From NCBI GenBank assembly GCA_019424865.1, contig JAHYYS010000002.1:1-23350 (forward strand): a stretch of DNA of 23,350 bases, read 5' to 3'. Of this stretch, positions 21,580-23,350 are shown in pieces (position 1 is the stretch's first letter; each line of letters starts with the position of its first letter). This DNA is from a bacterium. GTDB taxonomy: Bacteria > Bacillota > Clostridia > Oscillospirales > Oscillospiraceae. The notes under the pieces were generated by a model. That model made no database searches and was not told where the DNA came from. It worked only from the letters and a program-made list of their open reading frames with translations. The translations under genes and the position numbers were made by a program.

Positions 21580-23187
21580 ATGGCAACCAAATTTATTTTC
21601 GTCACCGGCGGCGTGGTGTCCGGCCTGGGCAAGGGCATCGCCGCGGCCTCTCTGGGCCGGCTGCTGAAGCAGCGGGGCCTGCGGGTCAAGGTCCAGAAGC
21701 TGGACCCCTACCTCAACGTGGACCCGGGCACCATGAGCCCCTATCAGCACGGGGAGGTGTTCGTCACCGATGACGGGGCGGAGACCGACTTGGATCTGGG
21801 CCACTATGAGCGGTTCATCGACGAAAATCTCACCGTCAACTCCTCCGTCTCCTCCGGCAAGGTGTACTGGAATGTCCTCAACCGGGAGCGCCGGGGGGAC
21901 TACCTGGGGGGCACGGTCCAGATCATCCCCCATATCACCGGCGAAATCAAGCGGAATATTTATACTCTGGACACGCCGGACACGGACGTGGCCATTGTGG
22001 AGATCGGCGGCACCGTGGGCGATATTGAGAGTCAGCCCTTCCTGGAGTCCATCCGCCAGGTGGCCGCCGAGCGGGGCCGGCACAATGTGATGTTCATCCA
22101 CGTCTCGCTGATTGTCTCCATCCCCGGCACCGGCGAGCTGAAGAGCAAGCCCACCCAGCACTCGGCCAAGGAGCTGCTCTCCCTGGGCATCCAGCCTGAC
22201 GTGATCTTGTGCCGCAGCGACTACCCCGTCCCCCAGGAGATGCGGGACAAGATCTCCCTGTTCTGCAACATTCCGCCGGAGAACGTCATCCCCAACCTCA
22301 CCGCCGGCCTGCTCTACGAGGTGCCCCTGATGCTGGAGCGGGAGGGGCTGGCCGACGTGGTGGTCCGCCGCCTGGGGCTCATCTGCCACATGCCTGACCT
22401 GACCGAGTGGGCCACCATGGTCCACCGGGCCAAAAACCCCACGGGCAGCGTGGAGATCGCCCTGGTGGGCAAGTATGTGGCCCTCCACGACGCCTATTTG
22501 TCGGTGGCCGAGGCCCTGACCCACGGCGGCATCGAAAACGGGGTCGAGGTGAAGGTGCGCTGGGTGGACTCGGAGACGGTCACCGACGAGAACGCCGCCC
22601 GGCTTCTGGCGGGGGCCGACGGCATTCTGGTCCCCGGCGGCTTCGGCGACCGGGGCATCGAGGGCAAAATCTCCGCGGTGCGCTATGCCCGGGAGCAGAA
22701 GGTGCCCTTCCTGGGCATCTGCCTGGGCATGCAGATGGCCGTGGTGGAGTTTGCCCGCCACGTGTGCGGCATGGCGGACGCCCACTCCAGCGAGCTGTCC
22801 CAGACCACTGCCCATCCGGTCATCGACCTGATGCCCGACCAGCGGGGCATTACCGACAAGGGGGGCACCATGCGCCTGGGCTCCTATCCCTGCCGCATCA
22901 CCGGCCACGACACCTTTGCCTATCAGGCCTACGGCGCGGAGGAGATCGCCGAGCGCCACCGCCACCGCTACGAGTTCAACAACGACTTCCGCCAGGAGCT
23001 GACCCGGGCGGGGCTGGTACTGGCCGGACTGTCCCCCGACGGGCGTCTGGTGGAGATCGTGGAGCTGCCCGACCACCCCTGGTTCGTGGGCGTCCAGTTC
23101 CACCCGGAGCTCAAAAGCCGGCCTAATAAGGCCCATCCCCTCTTCCGCGCCTTTGTAGCCGCGGCAAAGCGGCAGAAGCAGCCCTGA
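21580..23187 (+). CDS. pyrG: CTP synthase (glutamine hydrolysing)
   Basis: Makes CTP from UTP, ATP and glutamine in the last step of pyrimidine nucleotide synthesis. The 535 residues equal the normal length. The synthetase domain opens with FIFVTGGVVSGLGKG (about 5-19, the ATP loop) and holds KLDPYLNVDPGTMSP and EIGGTVGDIES. The C-terminal class I glutaminase domain shows GGFGDRG, the nucleophile Cys in GICLGMQ, and the His-Glu pair in GVQFHPEL. The start is the second ATG (21580), seven bases after GGAGG, rather than the ATG at 21574, which is only one base from it. It is a stand-alone gene with its own promoter and terminator. A 55-base piece of its 3' end recurs at the window edge. Confidence 0.98.
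   Translation: MATKFIFVTGGVVSGLGKGIAAASLGRLLKQRGLRVKVQKLDPYLNVDPGTMSPYQHGEVFVTDDGAETDLDLGHYERFIDENLTVNSSVSSGKVYWNVLNRERRGDYLGGTVQIIPHITGEIKRNIYTLDTPDTDVAIVEIGGTVGDIESQPFLESIRQVAAERGRHNVMFIHVSLIVSIPGTGELKSKPTQHSAKELLSLGIQPDVILCRSDYPVPQEMRDKISLFCNIPPENVIPNLTAGLLYEVPLMLEREGLADVVVRRLGLICHMPDLTEWATMVHRAKNPTGSVEIALVGKYVALHDAYLSVAEALTHGGIENGVEVKVRWVDSETVTDENAARLLAGADGILVPGGFGDRGIEGKISAVRYAREQKVPFLGICLGMQMAVVEFARHVCGMADAHSSELSQTTAHPVIDLMPDQRGITDKGGTMRLGSYPCRITGHDTFAYQAYGAEEIAERHRHRYEFNNDFRQELTRAGLVLAGLSPDGRLVEIVELPDHPWFVGVQFHPELKSRPNKAHPLFRAFVAAAKRQKQP
23118..23172 (+). repeat. 55-base direct repeat, copy 1 (inside pyrG 3' end)
   Basis: This segment of the pyrG C-terminal coding region is identical to 23296-23350. 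It starts with CCGGCCTAATAAGGCC, which holds a small stem (GGCCT-aata-AGGCC). The bases just upstream of the two copies differ (CAAAAG against CTTTAT), so the left boundary is sharp. Confidence 0.9.
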
Positions 23188-23191
23188 GTTC

Positions 23192-23212
23192 CCGGCGCGG
23201 GCCGGCTTTTTT
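23192..23212 (+). terminator. Intrinsic terminator of pyrG
   Basis: A short GC stem, CCGGC (23192-23196) with GCCGG (23201-23205), loop GCGG, is followed by CTTTTTT. It lies directly after the TGA stop codon, the expected position for Rho-independent termination of pyrG. Confidence 0.7.
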
Positions 23213-23257
23213 CCAGCTCCGGCGGTTCCCGCTTCAGCGGGGAGCCGGAGGGGTTCA

Positions 23258-23298
23258 AAAAAAAATCGGATGAAGCGGGCAAACGCCCGCTTTATCCG
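23258..23298 (-). terminator. Minus-strand intrinsic terminator near the window end
   Basis: Fourteen-base arms (23267-23280 and 23285-23298, one G-T pair) with the loop AAAC are followed on the minus strand by a T-run (plus-strand As at about 23257-23265). It should end a minus-strand transcript entering from beyond position 23350, implying a gene convergent with pyrG just outside the window. Confidence 0.6.
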
Positions 23299-23350
23299 GC
23301 CTAATAAGGCCCATCCCCTCTTCCGCGCCTTTGTAGCCGCGGCAAAGCGG
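23296..23350 (+). repeat. 55-base direct repeat, copy 2 (truncated by window end)
   Basis: Every base from 23296 to the last base of the window matches pyrG 23118-23172, a shift of 178 bases. The copy begins within the right arm of the minus-strand terminator stem. Its right boundary is unknown because the window ends while the match is still running. Confidence 0.9.

Noticed and set aside
21556..23136. Long minus-strand open frame opposite pyrG
   Set aside because: It is a shadow of CTP synthase; the translation is His/Gly/Val-rich without recognisable motifs.
1..23350. CRISPR array, insertion sequence, prophage or toxin-antitoxin pair
   Set aside because: No regularly spaced repeats, transposase or integrase motifs, phage structural genes or typical small gene pairs were found on either strand.

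Overview
The window reads as chromosomal DNA from a GC-rich, endospore-forming, strictly anaerobic gut Firmicute, most likely an Oscillospiraceae-type Clostridium (Flavonifractor/Pseudoflavonifractor/Oscillibacter neighbourhood). The grounds are a spoVAC gene, an [FeFe]-hydrogenase, a clostridial style of oligopeptide transporter, strong AGGAGG ribosome sites, frequent TTG starts and high GC. The genus is inferred from style, not proven. No prophage, insertion sequence, CRISPR array or rRNA gene was seen.

Layout. 1-52: the 5' part of a tRNA-Arg(CCG) on the minus strand, cut by the window edge. 112-1274 (minus): an Sfp-type phosphopantetheinyl transferase and a DUF6512-like membrane protein. 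1417-2625 (plus): spoVAC and a CmpB-type membrane protein, separated by a repeat-rich 250-base spacer. 2715-4403 (minus): a small membrane protein, a NodB-type polysaccharide deacetylase and a C39-like cysteine peptidase. The last is divergent from a MarR-family regulator (4516-5004, plus).

5173-13843 (minus) is one long operon behind a near-consensus promoter (TTGACA-17-TATAAA). It encodes a PatB/MalY-type C-S lyase, an ornithine-cyclodeaminase/mu-crystallin-family protein, an OppA lipoprotein, a creatininase-family amidohydrolase, and OppB, OppC, OppD and OppF. It looks like a dedicated import-and-breakdown unit for a peptide-like or amide substrate. The substrate cannot be read from sequence, but a cysteine S-conjugated peptide is an attractive guess.

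14267-17838 (minus) is a two-gene hydrogenase operon: a GltD-like flavoprotein carrying an N-terminal NuoF-type Fe-S domain, overlapping by 7 bases a 580-residue [FeFe]-hydrogenase. This matches the 'glutamate-synthase-linked' group A2 arrangement, whose physiological role is poorly understood. Its promoter is flanked by inverted repeats that look like operators. Tandem terminators insulate it from the operon downstream.

18250-21291 (plus) holds a DUF1846 protein and a polytopic DUF6056-like membrane protein, followed by pyrG (CTP synthase, 21580-23187). The pyrG and DUF1846 promoters have identical core hexamers and spacing. The last 55 bases of the window exactly repeat a stretch near the 3' end of pyrG, 178 bases downstream. 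This is either a partial duplication or an assembly artefact.
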